From positions 45,740-109,739 of the forward strand of contig JAGTRS010000010.1 of NCBI GenBank assembly GCA_018262195.1: a stretch of 64,000 nucleotides of DNA, given 5' to 3'. The notes beneath the pieces are model-generated. The model was not told the origin of the DNA. It saw only the letters and a program-made list of their open reading frames with translations, and searched no databases. The stretch is from Pseudomonadota bacterium (lineage in GTDB: Bacteria; Pseudomonadota; Gammaproteobacteria; Burkholderiales; Rhodocyclaceae). This document shows positions 38,656 to 47,793 of the stretch, piece by piece (within the stretch, counting starts at the first letter, position 1; every line of letters begins with the position of its first letter). A program made the position numbers and the translations under genes.

Positions 38656-39195
38656 TCATCCTATCAGTCGCCCGCCGCGAATGCGATAGCCGGCCGTCGC
38701 CATTGCTCCCAAACCCTGGCCGCCATGGGCGTGAGCAATGGCGCAGGCAAGGGCGTCGGCAGCATCGGCGGTTGGCGCGCCGGGCAGGCTCAACAGGCGG
38801 ACTACCATGGCCTGCACCTGATCCTTGGCCGCCTTGCCATGGCCGACCACGGCCTGCTTGGTCTGCAGCGCCGTGTATTCAGCGACCGGCAATCCGGCAT
38901 GGACCAGTGCGCTGATCGCCGCGCCGCGCGCCTGACCCAGCAGCAGTGTCGATTGCGGATTGACGTTAACGAACACTTTTTCCACCGCCGCCTGATTCGG
39001 CTGATACGTCGCGATGACTTCGCTGATACCGGCGAACAGCGTCTTGATCCTGTCAGGCAGCGACTCCTTGTCGTTCGACTTGATGCAGCCGCTGGCGACG
39101 TAAACCAGTTGCTTGCCATGCAGTTCGATGACGCCAAAGCCGGTCACCCGGAGGCCGGGGTCGATGCCAAGAATACGGGGGGTCGTGATGCTCAT
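38656..39195 (-). CDS. ruvC: Holliday junction resolvase RuvC
   Basis: A 179-residue endonuclease with an RNase H fold. The acidic catalytic residues are present: Asp in [13 protein letters not shown], Glu in AAVEKVFVN and two Asp in [16 protein letters not shown]. It cuts the junctions migrated by RuvAB. The start at 39195 opens the conserved domain and overlaps the EamA gene by ATGA. Confidence 0.97.
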   Translation of the reverse strand: MSITTPRILGIDPGLRVTGFGVIELHGKQLVYVASGCIKSNDKESLPDRIKTLFAGISEVIATYQPNQAAVEKVFVNVNPQSTLLLGQARGAAISALVHAGLPVAEYTALQTKQAVVGHGKAAKDQVQAMVVRLLSLPGAPTADAADALACAIAHAHGGQGLGAMATAGYRIRGGRLIG

Positions 39196-40043
39196 TTCGT
39201 CTTCGCCACCAGATAAACGCCACTCACGGCCACCACCATGCCAATGGCCGTGGTCATCGTCAAACTTTCGCCGAAAATGAAGAAGGCGATCAGTGCGGTG
39301 GTTGGCGGCGTCAGGTAGAACAGGCTGGCGACATTCACTGCGCTGCCGCTGCGGATCAGCAGGTTGAGCAGGCTGATTGCCCCAATCGACAGGACCAGCA
39401 CCAGCCAGCCAAGGGCGAACAGGAAATGGCCGTTCCATTCGATGCGGTAGTCCTCGAACAACGCGACGGCAATCGCTGTCGCGATGGCCGTCGGCACGAA
39501 CTGGATTACCGAGCCACTACGCAGGTCGAACTTCGGGCAGAAGCGTTTCTGGTAGAGCGTACCGGCCGTGATGCCGACCAGCGCGACCAGCGCCGGAATC
39601 AGCATCGGCCCCAGCGCCCCGTCGCCCAGCTTGCCGGAAACGACCAGGCCGACACCGACAAAGCCCAAGCCCAGCCCGGCCCACTGGCGAGTGCTCACTT
39701 TCTCACCCAGCAACCAACCGGCGCCAAAGGCCGTCAACAGCGGCTGCATGCCGACAACCAGCGCCGTCACCCCGGCCGGCAGGCCATGCTTGATGGCAAC
39801 GAAAACGCCGCCGAGATAAACCGCATGCACCAGCACACCGGAAATGCCGATATGCAGCCAGTCGCGCGGCTTTTCCGGCCAGGGTGCCCGGGTCGCCAGC
39901 GCCATGACCAGCATCAGCGTGATGACCAGCCCGTAACGGCTGAGCAGGAAAGAAAGGGGTTCGGCATAGGGCAGGCCGTATTTGGCCCCGATGAAGCCGG
40001 TACTCCACAGAAACACAAAGAGAAAGGGGTAAAAACGCTGCAT
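39192..40043 (-). CDS. EamA/DMT family transporter
   Basis: A 283-residue inner-membrane protein with ten predicted helices in two EamA repeats (first ending [20 protein letters not shown], second ending [20 protein letters not shown]). Drug/metabolite transporters export amino acids or other small metabolites; the substrate is unknown. It overlaps both the upstream exonuclease-like gene and ruvC by ATGA. Confidence 0.88.
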   Translation of the reverse strand: MQRFYPFLFVFLWSTGFIGAKYGLPYAEPLSFLLSRYGLVITLMLVMALATRAPWPEKPRDWLHIGISGVLVHAVYLGGVFVAIKHGLPAGVTALVVGMQPLLTAFGAGWLLGEKVSTRQWAGLGLGFVGVGLVVSGKLGDGALGPMLIPALVALVGITAGTLYQKRFCPKFDLRSGSVIQFVPTAIATAIAVALFEDYRIEWNGHFLFALGWLVLVLSIGAISLLNLLIRSGSAVNVASLFYLTPPTTALIAFFIFGESLTMTTAIGMVVAVSGVYLVAKTK

Positions 40044-40549
40044 CAGCTGGCCCAGTCGGGGGCGCAGCGCTTGCGGGCTTCGAGCAGGGTTTCGAACAGC
40101 ACGCGCGCATCGCCGCTGGCCCGGTGGCGGCGTAGTTGCAGGCGCAACTCGACCGAGGCGCGGGTGGCATGCCACAGGGTCTTTTCGCAATCTTCGAGCA
40201 GCTCGCGCAGGTCCTTCAGTTCAAAGGTCGGCACCAGATCGACGGCGTCGTACAGCTTGCTCAGCCAGACGTAGTCATAACCCCAGGCATCACAATAAAG
40301 GTGCTCCCCGCGAAAATGCCGGTTCAGTTCAAGACAAACTTCAACCGCCGGCCGGCCCTTGGCCAGCAGGATCTCACGCGTGATGCCATGCACCGCCTCG
40401 GCCGATTCGTCCCAGTGGATCCAGCCCGGCTCAGGCTGGATCAGCGCGCAGTAAGAGTTGCCATCGGGCATGTAGTAGCCGATCTCGATCGGATAGCTGC
40501 CCCGGCCAAAACCGGAGGCTTCGATGTCGATGATCACCGGCTGGTTCAT
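40043..40549 (-). CDS. DnaQ-like (DEDD) 3'-5' exonuclease-family protein
   Basis: A 168-residue protein starting MNQPVIIDIEASGFGRGSYP, the ExoI-type D-x-E motif of the DEDD superfamily, followed by YCDAWGYDYVWLSKLYD (second acidic motif region) and ATRASVELRLQLRRHRASGD near the C-terminus, where the final His/Asp lie. The spacing is compact and the exact fourth residue is uncertain. Its role is unknown; DNA or oligonucleotide trimming is likely from the family. The gene is upstream of, and coupled to, the EamA gene and ruvC. Confidence 0.75.
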   Translation of the reverse strand: MNQPVIIDIEASGFGRGSYPIEIGYYMPDGNSYCALIQPEPGWIHWDESAEAVHGITREILLAKGRPAVEVCLELNRHFRGEHLYCDAWGYDYVWLSKLYDAVDLVPTFELKDLRELLEDCEKTLWHATRASVELRLQLRRHRASGDARVLFETLLEARKRCAPDWAS

Positions 40550-40643
40550 GCGGTGGCGCCCACGGGAGAAAGCCCCTCCGGGCAACTGGCAGGCAAGGAT
40601 GCGAGTCGTTGCAGGGCAGGGCGCCTCATCGGCGGCTCAATGT

Positions 40644-41117
40644 TCAGTTGCAAGTTGCCTTGCAGTTGGCCGCATTGGCGACACACGCCTTTTCGTCGAC
40701 GGTGCAGGTCTGCTTGGTCCGATAGGTGAAATTGATACCCTTCGGATAGACGCACACCAGCTTGGTCAGCTTGCCCTGCTGCACCACCTTCATGCTCGTC
40801 GCCTTCAGCGCCTTGAACTGGCTGGCCGGCAGATCGCACGAAACGTAGCCGTCGAATTCACCATCCTTCGACTCCCAGCGCGCCGTGTTCTTCATCGCCC
40901 GGTAGTCCTCGTAGCGAATGCAGGAATCGGTTTGATTGGCGTATGCCTTGGCGTTGTCGCTGCAATAACCGGTATAGGTGTGCTTCAGCTCGTCCTCGGA
41001 CGGGCAGGCATTCACCTGAACGGCGCTGGCCAGATCGGGGCAGGAGAACTGGGCAGCGCCAGCCGAAAGGCTCAGTGAGGCAACGAACAGGGCAAGGGAA
41101 AGCTGACGAAGATTCAC
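40644..41117 (-). CDS. Exported cysteine-rich protein of unknown function
   Basis: A 157-residue protein with a signal peptide (NLRQLSLALFVASLSLSAGA) and eight cysteines in the mature part (FSCPD, VNACPSED, GYCSDN, SCIRYED, VSCDLP, VCVYP, then CTVDEKACVANAANCKATC), so probably a disulfide-bonded periplasmic protein. I recognise no family. The GTG at 41117 is preferred because AAGGATC lies 6 nt before it; an ATG at 41153 would add a non-signal extension. It lies between yebC and the exonuclease-like gene. Confidence 0.6.
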   Translation of the reverse strand: MNLRQLSLALFVASLSLSAGAAQFSCPDLASAVQVNACPSEDELKHTYTGYCSDNAKAYANQTDSCIRYEDYRAMKNTARWESKDGEFDGYVSCDLPASQFKALKATSMKVVQQGKLTKLVCVYPKGINFTYRTKQTCTVDEKACVANAANCKATCN

Positions 41118-41198
41118 GGTGGATCCTTTGGCTACAACATTCAGGGCATTCATCGCTGCCACCGCCCGGTTTCAGTCGGGCGGCTGCAGCGTGGCACG

Positions 41199-41924
41199 TC
41201 AGTCTTCGATGACCGCCGTGGTGTAGATTTCCTGCACGTCGTCGAGGTTTTCCAGCGCGTCGAGCAGCTTCTGCATCTTCACGCCTTCCTCGCCGGCAAA
41301 AACGTTTTCGCTGTCCGGTTTCATCGTCACTTCGCCGAATTCCGGCTTGAAACCGGCGGCTTCCAGCGCGTCCTTGACGGCCATGTAGTCGTTCGGCGGG
41401 GTCAGCACTTCGATCGAGCCGTCATCATTGGTCGTCACGTCGTCGGCGCCGGCTTCGATGGCGGCATCCATCAGCGCGCCTTCATCGGTACCCGGGGCAA
41501 AGATCATCTGGCCGCAGTGCTTGAACTGGAAAGCCACGCAACCGTCGGAACCCATGTTGCCGCCGAACTTGGAGAACGCATGGCGAACTTCGGCCACCGT
41601 GCGCACCTTGTTGTCGGTCAGGCAGTCAACCATGATCGCCGCGCCGCCGATGCCGTAGCCTTCGTAGCGGATCTCGATGTACTCGACGCCTTCCAGTTCG
41701 CCGGTCCCCTTCTTGATCGCGGTGTCGATCTTATCCTTGGGCATATTGACGCCCTTGGCCTTGTCGACCGCGACGCGCAGGCGCGGGTTGAAACCGGGGT
41801 CGCCGCCGCCCATCTTGGCGGCAACAGTAATTTCCTTGGCAATCTTGGAGAAGGCGGCACCGCGCTTCTCGTCCTGGCGACCTTTACGGTGCTGGATATT
41901 GGCCCACTTGGAATGACCAGCCAT
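41199..41924 (-). CDS. yebC: YebC/PmpR family regulator or translation factor
   Basis: A 241-residue protein with the family N-terminus [20 protein letters not shown] and motifs [20 protein letters not shown] and [19 protein letters not shown]. YebC proteins were described as transcription regulators, and more recently as factors that relieve ribosome stalling. The gene commonly precedes ruvC, as in this cluster. Confidence 0.96.
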   Translation of the reverse strand: MAGHSKWANIQHRKGRQDEKRGAAFSKIAKEITVAAKMGGGDPGFNPRLRVAVDKAKGVNMPKDKIDTAIKKGTGELEGVEYIEIRYEGYGIGGAAIMVDCLTDNKVRTVAEVRHAFSKFGGNMGSDGCVAFQFKHCGQMIFAPGTDEGALMDAAIEAGADDVTTNDDGSIEVLTPPNDYMAVKDALEAAGFKPEFGEVTMKPDSENVFAGEEGVKMQKLLDALENLDDVQEIYTTAVIED

Positions 41925-42081
41925 GCTGTTTCCCTGAATGCAAATAACGAAGAAGGCGAGATTTTACCCGCCCGGCGGCTTCTCGTCAGGCCGACATAGC
42001 CCTCAAACTTACGCTATTTAACAAAGCGCTATCGCCGCGTTGCTAGAATGCCGGAATACTTTTCCGTTGGAGCCTGCTGCC

Positions 42082-43692
42082 ATGTCCGAACCCATGTACC
42101 TCGCCAAATCCGAAGACGGCTACCCGGCCATGCTGCCGCAGATGGCCAACCGCCATGGCCTGATCACCGGCGCCACCGGCACCGGCAAGACGGTGACCCT
42201 GCAGTCGATGGCCGAACGCCTGTCGTTTGCCGGCGTTCCCGTCTTCATGGCTGACGTGAAGGGCGACCTCTCCGGCATGGGCGCCGCCGGCACCCCCTCC
42301 GAAAAGCTGCTCAAGCGCATCGCCGACCTCGGCCTCGACGGCTTCACACCCTATGCCAACCCGGTCGCCTTCTGGGATGTCTTCGGCCAGGGCGGCGTGC
42401 CGGTCCGTGCCACCATTTCCGACATGGGCCCGCTGCTGCTGGCCCGCCTGCTCAATCTCAACGACACCCAGACCGGCGTCCTGCAACTGGTCTTCAAGAT
42501 CGCCGACGACAAGGGCCTGCTGCTGATCGACCTGAAGGACCTGCGCGCCTGCATCCAGTACGTTGGCGAAAACGCCAAGGACTTCACCACCGAATACGGC
42601 AACGTCGCCTCGGCCTCGATCGGCGCCATCCAGCGCGGCCTGCTGACGCTCGAAGAACAAGGCGGCGACGTCTTCTTCGGCGAGCCGATGCTCGACATCA
42701 ACGACCTGATGAAAGTCGATGAAAACGGCCGCGGCGTCATCAACATCTTCTCCGCCGAAAAGCTGATCAACTCGCCGACCCTGTATTCCACCTTCCTGCT
42801 CTGGATGCTGGCCGAACTGTTCGAGCAACTGCCCGAAGCCGGCGATCTGGAAAAACCGAAACTGGTCTTCTTCTTCGACGAAGCCCACCTGCTGTTCAGC
42901 GATGCCCCGCAGGCGCTGACCGACAAGGTCGAGCAGGTGGTTCGCCTGATCCGTTCCAAGGGCGTTGGCGTCTATTTCGTCACACAGAATCCGCTCGACG
43001 TTCCGGAAAAGATCCTCGGCCAGCTCGGCAACCGCGTCCAGCACGCCCTGCGCGCCTTCACCCCGCGCGACCAGAAAGCCGTGCAGGCAGCGGCACAAAC
43101 CATGCGCGCCAACCCGAAATTCGATGCCGCCACGGTGATCACCGAACTCGGCGTCGGCGAAGCACTGGTTTCCTTCCTCGACGAAAAAGGCCGGCCGACC
43201 GTCGTCGAGCGCGGCTTCATCTTCCCGCCCGCCTCCCGCCTCGGCCCGCTGACGCCCGAGGAACGCAAGGCCATGATCCAGGCCAGCCCGCTGCTCGCCA
43301 CCTACGGCCAGACCATCGACCGCGAATCCGCCTACGAAATCCTGCGCGGCAAACCGGCCGCCACCCAGGCTGTACCCGGTGCCATCCCCGCCCCACCGGC
43401 GGGTAACGGCAACCTCAACGACGCCGACTGGGGCAATAGCGCCAACCGCGAACCCGCCCCACAACCCAGACAAAGCGCTCCCGCCCCGCAGGAAAGCTCG
43501 GGCGGCGGCCTGTTCGGCGGCCTCGGCGAAATCCTGACCGGCAGCACCGGCCCGCGCGGCGGTCGCCGCGAAGGCGTGCTGGAGAGCGCCGCCAAGAGTG
43601 CCGCCCGCGGCGTGGCTGGCACGGTTGGCCGGGAAATCGGGAAGCAGATTTTGCGGGGAGTACTCGGCTCAATCCTGGGCGGAAGGCGTTAA
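42082..43692 (+). CDS. DUF853 family HerA-like ATPase (YjgR type)
   Basis: A 536-residue cytoplasmic ATPase. Walker A is GATGTGKT (residues 30-37), Walker [14 protein letters not shown], and the RecA-like core continues with [16 protein letters not shown] and [14 protein letters not shown]. The C-terminus is a Pro/Ala-rich linker followed by a Gly/Arg-rich tail ([33 protein letters not shown]). The family is widespread and of unknown function. Its last 300 bp recur in diverged form at 44570-44869. It is divergent from yebC. Confidence 0.88.
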   Translation: MSEPMYLAKSEDGYPAMLPQMANRHGLITGATGTGKTVTLQSMAERLSFAGVPVFMADVKGDLSGMGAAGTPSEKLLKRIADLGLDGFTPYANPVAFWDVFGQGGVPVRATISDMGPLLLARLLNLNDTQTGVLQLVFKIADDKGLLLIDLKDLRACIQYVGENAKDFTTEYGNVASASIGAIQRGLLTLEEQGGDVFFGEPMLDINDLMKVDENGRGVINIFSAEKLINSPTLYSTFLLWMLAELFEQLPEAGDLEKPKLVFFFDEAHLLFSDAPQALTDKVEQVVRLIRSKGVGVYFVTQNPLDVPEKILGQLGNRVQHALRAFTPRDQKAVQAAAQTMRANPKFDAATVITELGVGEALVSFLDEKGRPTVVERGFIFPPASRLGPLTPEERKAMIQASPLLATYGQTIDRESAYEILRGKPAATQAVPGAIPAPPAGNGNLNDADWGNSANREPAPQPRQSAPAPQESSGGGLFGGLGEILTGSTGPRGGRREGVLESAAKSAARGVAGTVGREIGKQILRGVLGSILGGRR

Positions 43693-43717
43693 GCGACTCA
43701 CCCCCGCCTATAAAGAC

Positions 43718-43753
43718 CAAAAGCCCGTTACCAAACAGTAACGGGCTTTTTTC
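43718..43753 (+). terminator. Rho-independent terminator, possibly bidirectional
   Basis: A stem of AAAGCCCGTTAC with GTAACGGGCTTT around a CAAACA loop, followed by TTTTTT. It ends the DUF853 gene; the A-rich left arm could also serve the convergent PEP-CTERM gene. Confidence 0.92.
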
Positions 43754-43795
43754 GAGAGCCAATGCGCTGAATAGCCAGCGCAATACCTCGAGAAC

Positions 43796-44449
43796 TTATA
43801 TGGCCGACTTGCGCTTGCGCGATGCAGCCAGACCAGCCAGACCGAGACCGAGTAGGGCCAGCGACATGGGTTCCGGAACGTCATTCGGGGCGGAGGCGCT
43901 GAAGTTGGCAACGAGTCGTGCATCGTTGGTGCTCCAGGTGGACCATGCGTTACTAGACAAAGCTGAAAAGTCGGTACCGTTATTCATATAAACGAACATG
44001 GTCGACGCGTCACCGTCATTGCCGCCAGGCATTCCAAACTGGCTCTCCGCTTGCGCAGCCAACTCGGACACACTCAGGAATGCAATATAGTTCGTATTGG
44101 TTGCCAACTGGATGCCCGGAGCAAACGTGAAGGCTTGCAGGGTACCGTTTGCATTCATGGTCTGAACGTTACCAGAATAGAGCAGGCTACTCACCTTCGA
44201 GCCATCCCAAGCGCCGATGTAGCCCTTCAGATCGAGGGTACCCGAACCGGAATAGCGGTTCTGCAGGTACATCGAGAAAGAATTGAGATAGGCATCGGTC
44301 CCGTTGGTGCGGAAAACCTCACCGTAAGTAGCAGTATCAGAAGCACCGAAATTGTAAATCGTCGAGTTCATCGAGGCGCTATTGTCAATGACGAATGCTT
44401 GAGCTTGCGTTGTAGCTAGTAGCGCTGCGAACAGTACTGAGTATTTCAT
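43796..44449 (-). CDS. PEP-CTERM sorting-domain protein
   Basis: A 217-residue exported protein: signal peptide (MKYSVLFAALLATTQAQA), a predicted beta-rich extracellular domain (about 19-185) and the C-terminal sorting signal VPEPMSLALLGLGLAGLAA followed by RKRKSAI. The PEP motif, hydrophobic helix and basic tail are recognised by exosortase (EpsH type), which implies an exosortase and exopolysaccharide system elsewhere in the genome. The mature domain matches nothing I know. It sits between the intact DUF853 gene and the duplicated fragment of that gene's 3' end, so it came in by recombination. Confidence 0.9.
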   Translation of the reverse strand: MKYSVLFAALLATTQAQAFVIDNSASMNSTIYNFGASDTATYGEVFRTNGTDAYLNSFSMYLQNRYSGSGTLDLKGYIGAWDGSKVSSLLYSGNVQTMNANGTLQAFTFAPGIQLATNTNYIAFLSVSELAAQAESQFGMPGGNDGDASTMFVYMNNGTDFSALSSNAWSTWSTNDARLVANFSASAPNDVPEPMSLALLGLGLAGLAASRKRKSAI

Positions 44450-44569
44450 GACCCCACCCTCTGGATATTAAAAAATAAGTTAGCAATCTGAAGCACAACC
44501 CGTGCCAACGATATAATTCAATGAGTTAGCAATTTAAAAATAACCACCATGTAAAATTTTCCGACGAAA

Positions 44570-44869
44570 AAACCGGCCGCCAATGGCATCCTCAACCACG
44601 CCGACTGGGGCAACAGCGCCAACCGCGAACCCGCCCCACAACCCAGACAGCCCGCCCCCGCCCCGCAGGAAAGCTCGGGCGGCGGCCTGTTCGGCGGCCT
44701 CGGCGAAATCCTGACCGGTAGCACCGGCCCACGCGGCGGTCGCCGTGAAGGCGTGCTGGAAAGCGCCGCCAAGAGTGCCGCCCGCGGCGTGGCTGGCACG
44801 GTTGGTCGGGAAATCGGGAAGCAGATTCTGCGTGGCGTACTCGGCAGCATCCTCGGCGGTCGACGCTAA
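44570..44869 (+). pseudogene. Diverged duplicate of the 3' end of the DUF853 gene
   Basis: One hundred in-frame codons ending in TAA match the last part of the DUF853 gene (43351-43692), but no start or ATPase domain is present. The linker differs: 14 codons are absent and AAngilnHADW replaces [11 protein letters not shown]. From EILTGS to the end the protein is identical while at least a dozen codons differ, all silently. That pattern means both versions evolved as functional genes in different lineages. The fragment keeps its own terminator, so it looks like the remnant of an allele displaced by recombination. Confidence 0.85.
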
Positions 44870-44892
44870 ACCGCTTACGAGCCTATCAACGC

Positions 44893-44928
44893 ACAACGCC
44901 TCGCCTTAGCGCGAGGCGTTTTTGTTTC
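44893..44928 (+). terminator. Terminator behind the DUF853 fragment
   Basis: A 10-bp stem (AACGCCTCGC / GCGAGGCGTT) with a CTTAGC loop is followed by TTTTGTTT. It lies 24 nt after the fragment's stop and differs from the terminator of the intact gene, as expected for a separate allele. Confidence 0.9.
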
Positions 44929-45085
44929 TGCAGACTGATCAGCGCTCAACAGACCACACAAGATTGCCAACGGCATAGCCAATCACTATGCTCATACCCG
45001 AAGTTTGGAACAGAAGTACTCATTTGATAAATACGCCTATCAATTTGAGAGGCCCACTTAATACTTATGCATCAGGGAGTCATCC

Positions 45086-45922
45086 TTGCGTTGGTACGCT
45101 GACAATTCCGAGCTAAACGGTATTCGCGAAGCAGAGATACCAGACATACTTTTGTTCGGTGGAATCGCTGTGGCACCAGATGCTGAAGAGCCACTTAGTC
45201 GAGCCATCGAATTGGTGAAGAGCAAATATGGACATCCAAGGGCGCCCGTAAAGTGGAATTTCAAGGACCTCAAAGCACTCTATGAGAAGCAAAATCAAGA
45301 GGCCCTATATGAAAGACTGCGAGACTCTTCAAAGCAGTGGAGAGAAGAAATCTTCCAAGCTGCTAACGCATTCGACTTCACGATCATCGTTGCATGTGTT
45401 GAGTCCTACAGCATCAAACGACAAAACATTAAAGACAAAAAAGTCGCTCTGACGCAGCATGTGTTTTCAAATGGGCTGATGAGGCTTGCGCTGCACGCGC
45501 AAGAAGTCCAACCCGATCGTGTCCAAGTTATTCTTGATTGGCCAGACAAAGGCGATTCCAGGCCATTTGATTCAGAGTATGCATCTGCATTCTCAAGAGG
45601 GAAAACAGCAGACGGGAGCGTTGCCTATTACTCTGGACTGCTATCAAACCTTGGATTCTTGGATTCCGCCACGTTCACAAACATGCATCACAACACCCTC
45701 CTCCAATTTGCAGACTTAGTTGTTGGTGCAACGAGAGAACTGATTGAGTGTGCTTATGAGAAGAAGAAAGATGCCTTTGGGGTTGATGTACTGAAAGAGG
45801 TGTCTAAGCACTTCCGCGGGGCTCCAAATCAAATCTATGGCCGCGGTATTAGTGTGCCAAGTGGTAATTCAAAATTGTGCACGGCAGTGCAGGCTTACGT
45901 TAAGAAGAATCTGAATGCGTAA
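45086..45922 (+). CDS. DUF3800 domain protein
   Basis: A 278-residue protein. The start LRWYADNSELNGIREAEIPD with LFGGIAV and the later LLQFADLVVGATRE fit the DUF3800 family, whose RNase H-like fold carries acidic residues at these places; the first motif is degenerate compared with the usual YxDESG. The gene starts at TTG 45086 with GGGAG about 7 nt upstream; no in-frame ATG precedes it. Base composition is visibly lower in GC than the neighbours, which suggests transfer. DUF3800 genes often travel with mobile or defence elements. Function unknown. Confidence 0.7.
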   Translation: MRWYADNSELNGIREAEIPDILLFGGIAVAPDAEEPLSRAIELVKSKYGHPRAPVKWNFKDLKALYEKQNQEALYERLRDSSKQWREEIFQAANAFDFTIIVACVESYSIKRQNIKDKKVALTQHVFSNGLMRLALHAQEVQPDRVQVILDWPDKGDSRPFDSEYASAFSRGKTADGSVAYYSGLLSNLGFLDSATFTNMHHNTLLQFADLVVGATRELIECAYEKKKDAFGVDVLKEVSKHFRGAPNQIYGRGISVPSGNSKLCTAVQAYVKKNLNA

Positions 45923-46043
45923 CACTGCGGGCAACAGAGGCATCGATGAACATCGATACTCTGGCCCTTAAAACAATACAGGGCAGACCGGTACTGCCAG
46001 TCATTGCACCAATGATGCATCTCTTACCAAGAGGGGAAACGCC

Positions 46044-46847
46044 ATGGAAAAGAAGGGAAAGTTCGTCCGCATGACGCTTGTCGAATTCACCGGCTGGCTC
46101 AACGCCAATCGGTTCGACCGGCAGATCGGCGTCATTCAGAACCATCACACCTACATCCCGGGCTATGCCCATTTCAAGGGTAATAACCACATCGCCCTGT
46201 GTGAAAGCATGGAGCGCTCCCATCTGGAGCGGGGATTTGCCGAAATCGCCCAGAACCTGACGATATTCCCGGATGGCGATGTGGTTCTGTGCCGCAGCTT
46301 CAACACGATTCCGGCCGGCATCAAGGGGACTAATCGAAATGGCCTGTGCATCGAGAACCTGGGTAACTTCAATCTGGGGGGCGACGTCATGAGCGATGCC
46401 CAGCGCAAGGCTATCGTGGCGGTTAACGCACGGCTGTTGATGCGTTTCGGTCTGCCCTGCGACACCGATCATGTGGTCTATCACCACTGGTGGGATCTGG
46501 ATTCCGGACAACGCACCAATGGCAGCGGCAACACCAAGTCTTGCCCGGGCACCGCCTTCTTTGGGGGCAACAGCGTGGCCGCCGCCCAGGCCGGCTTTCT
46601 CCCGCTGATCGCCGCTGCGATGGGCGCGGCGGCCAATCCACCCGCGCCGCCGCAGGCCCTGTTCCAGGGCGAGGTCAACACTCCCTCGCTTCGTATCCGC
46701 GACACGCCTGGCGTGGCAGGCACCCAACTCGGTGCCGTTGCCAATGGCGCGCGGCTGGCGATCTACGAGGTGCGTAACGGCTGGTACCGCATCCATCCAA
46801 CGGCGCAACGCTGGGTCAGCGGCCGCTATGTCGCCAAGCGGGAATAA
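46044..46847 (+). CDS. N-acetylmuramoyl-L-alanine amidase-like protein with SH3 domain
   Basis: A 267-residue protein with an amidase_2/PGRP-type domain (about 10-200) and a C-terminal bacterial SH3 domain (about 210-265, LRIRDTPGVAGTQLGAVANG). Likely zinc ligands are His35 in QNHHTYIPGY, a His in VVYHHWWD and the Cys in KSCPGTAFFGG. There is no signal peptide, so if it cuts peptidoglycan it must be released by lysis or delivered by a secretion system, as in phage endolysins or type VI effectors. No immunity, holin or phage gene is adjacent. AGAGGGGAAACGCC precedes the ATG. Confidence 0.78.
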   Translation: MEKKGKFVRMTLVEFTGWLNANRFDRQIGVIQNHHTYIPGYAHFKGNNHIALCESMERSHLERGFAEIAQNLTIFPDGDVVLCRSFNTIPAGIKGTNRNGLCIENLGNFNLGGDVMSDAQRKAIVAVNARLLMRFGLPCDTDHVVYHHWWDLDSGQRTNGSGNTKSCPGTAFFGGNSVAAAQAGFLPLIAAAMGAAANPPAPPQALFQGEVNTPSLRIRDTPGVAGTQLGAVANGARLAIYEVRNGWYRIHPTAQRWVSGRYVAKRE

Positions 46848-46907
46848 CGGCGAACCTCCCGCCAAATAACGCGTCGAACGCCTACCCCCTCACCGGAGCA
46901 CAACACC

Positions 46908-47351
46908 ATGCCAGGAACCGTTCGTCTTCACCGCGTCTTGAAAGCCCCGGCCGAGCGCGTGTATCGCGCCTTTACGACCCCCGAAGCGATGACCAAGTGG
47001 TTGCCGCCCCATGGTTTCACCTGCACGGTTCACCACATGGAGGCACGGGTGGGCGGGACTTTCCGGATGTCTTTCACCAACTTCACGACGCAGCAAGGGC
47101 ATGCGTTCAGTGGCGAGTATCTCGAACTCGTTCCCAACAAGTTGCTGCGCTACACGGACCAGTTCGACGACCCCAATCTGCCGGGCGTCTTGCAGGTGAG
47201 CATATCGCTGACGCCGGTTTTGTGCGGCACCGAGCTCAATATCGTCCAGGAGGGCATTCCGGACGCAATTCCGGTCGAGATGTGCTATCTCGGCTGGCAG
47301 GAATCGCTGGGTCAGCTGGCGGCACTGGTTGAACCGGAAATTCCCCAGTAA
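46908..47351 (+). CDS. SRPBCC (AHSA1-like) family protein
   Basis: A 147-residue START-like protein, with LHRVLKAPAERVYRAFTTPE and MTKWLPPHGFTCTVHHME as the typical AHSA1 opening and GWQESLGQLAALVEPE near the C-terminus. The fold binds hydrophobic ligands; the ligand is unknown. It precedes the GFA-family gene by 42 nt and may be cotranscribed. Confidence 0.85.
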   Translation: MPGTVRLHRVLKAPAERVYRAFTTPEAMTKWLPPHGFTCTVHHMEARVGGTFRMSFTNFTTQQGHAFSGEYLELVPNKLLRYTDQFDDPNLPGVLQVSISLTPVLCGTELNIVQEGIPDAIPVEMCYLGWQESLGQLAALVEPEIPQ

Positions 47352-47393
47352 CCCTTTCGCCCCCCACCAATTCACCACGCAAGGAGAACCGGC

Positions 47394-47741
47394 ATGATTT
47401 ACAAAGGCAGCTGTCACTGTGGGCAAATCGCTTTCGAGGTGGAGGGCGAGCTGGCCAAGGTCATGGATTGCAATTGCTCCATCTGTTCGCGCATGGGCTC
47501 GCTGCACTGGTTCGTGCCGCGCGACAACTTGCGGCTGCTGACGCCGGAGAGCAACCTGGCGACCTACACTTTCGGCAAGCAGACGATCAAGCATCACTTC
47601 TGCCCGAAATGCGGCATCCATCCCTTTGGCGAGGGCACCGATCCGGCCGGGAACCGCATGGCTGCGGTCAATGCACGTTGCCTTGAGGGGGTCGACCTGT
47701 CGTCGCTGGCGGTCACCCATATCGACGGGCGCTCCCGCTAG
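47394..47741 (+). CDS. GFA (CENP-V/glutathione-dependent formaldehyde-activating) family protein
   Basis: A 115-residue zinc protein of the GFA family. The metal sites are complete: KGSCHCGQIAFEVEG, CNCSICSRMG and HHFCPKCGIHPFGEG. Members include a proposed S-hydroxymethylglutathione synthase, but most have no proven activity. AAGGAGAACCGGC precedes the ATG. Confidence 0.9.
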   Translation: MIYKGSCHCGQIAFEVEGELAKVMDCNCSICSRMGSLHWFVPRDNLRLLTPESNLATYTFGKQTIKHHFCPKCGIHPFGEGTDPAGNRMAAVNARCLEGVDLSSLAVTHIDGRSR

Positions 47742-47793
47742 GGCACAGCCTGAGGTTCATCGGAGCCGCTTTCACCGGCCCCGATAACCAGGT

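Noticed and set aside
42043..43473. Minus-strand frame of 476 codons opposite the DUF853 ATPase gene
   Set aside because: Antisense of a strong coding gene with Walker motifs; the frame lacks any recognisable protein feature.
42082..43692. DUF853 ATPase as part of a HerA-type defence system
   Set aside because: No nuclease or Sir2 partner is adjacent, and the family is a common single-gene housekeeping type (YjgR).
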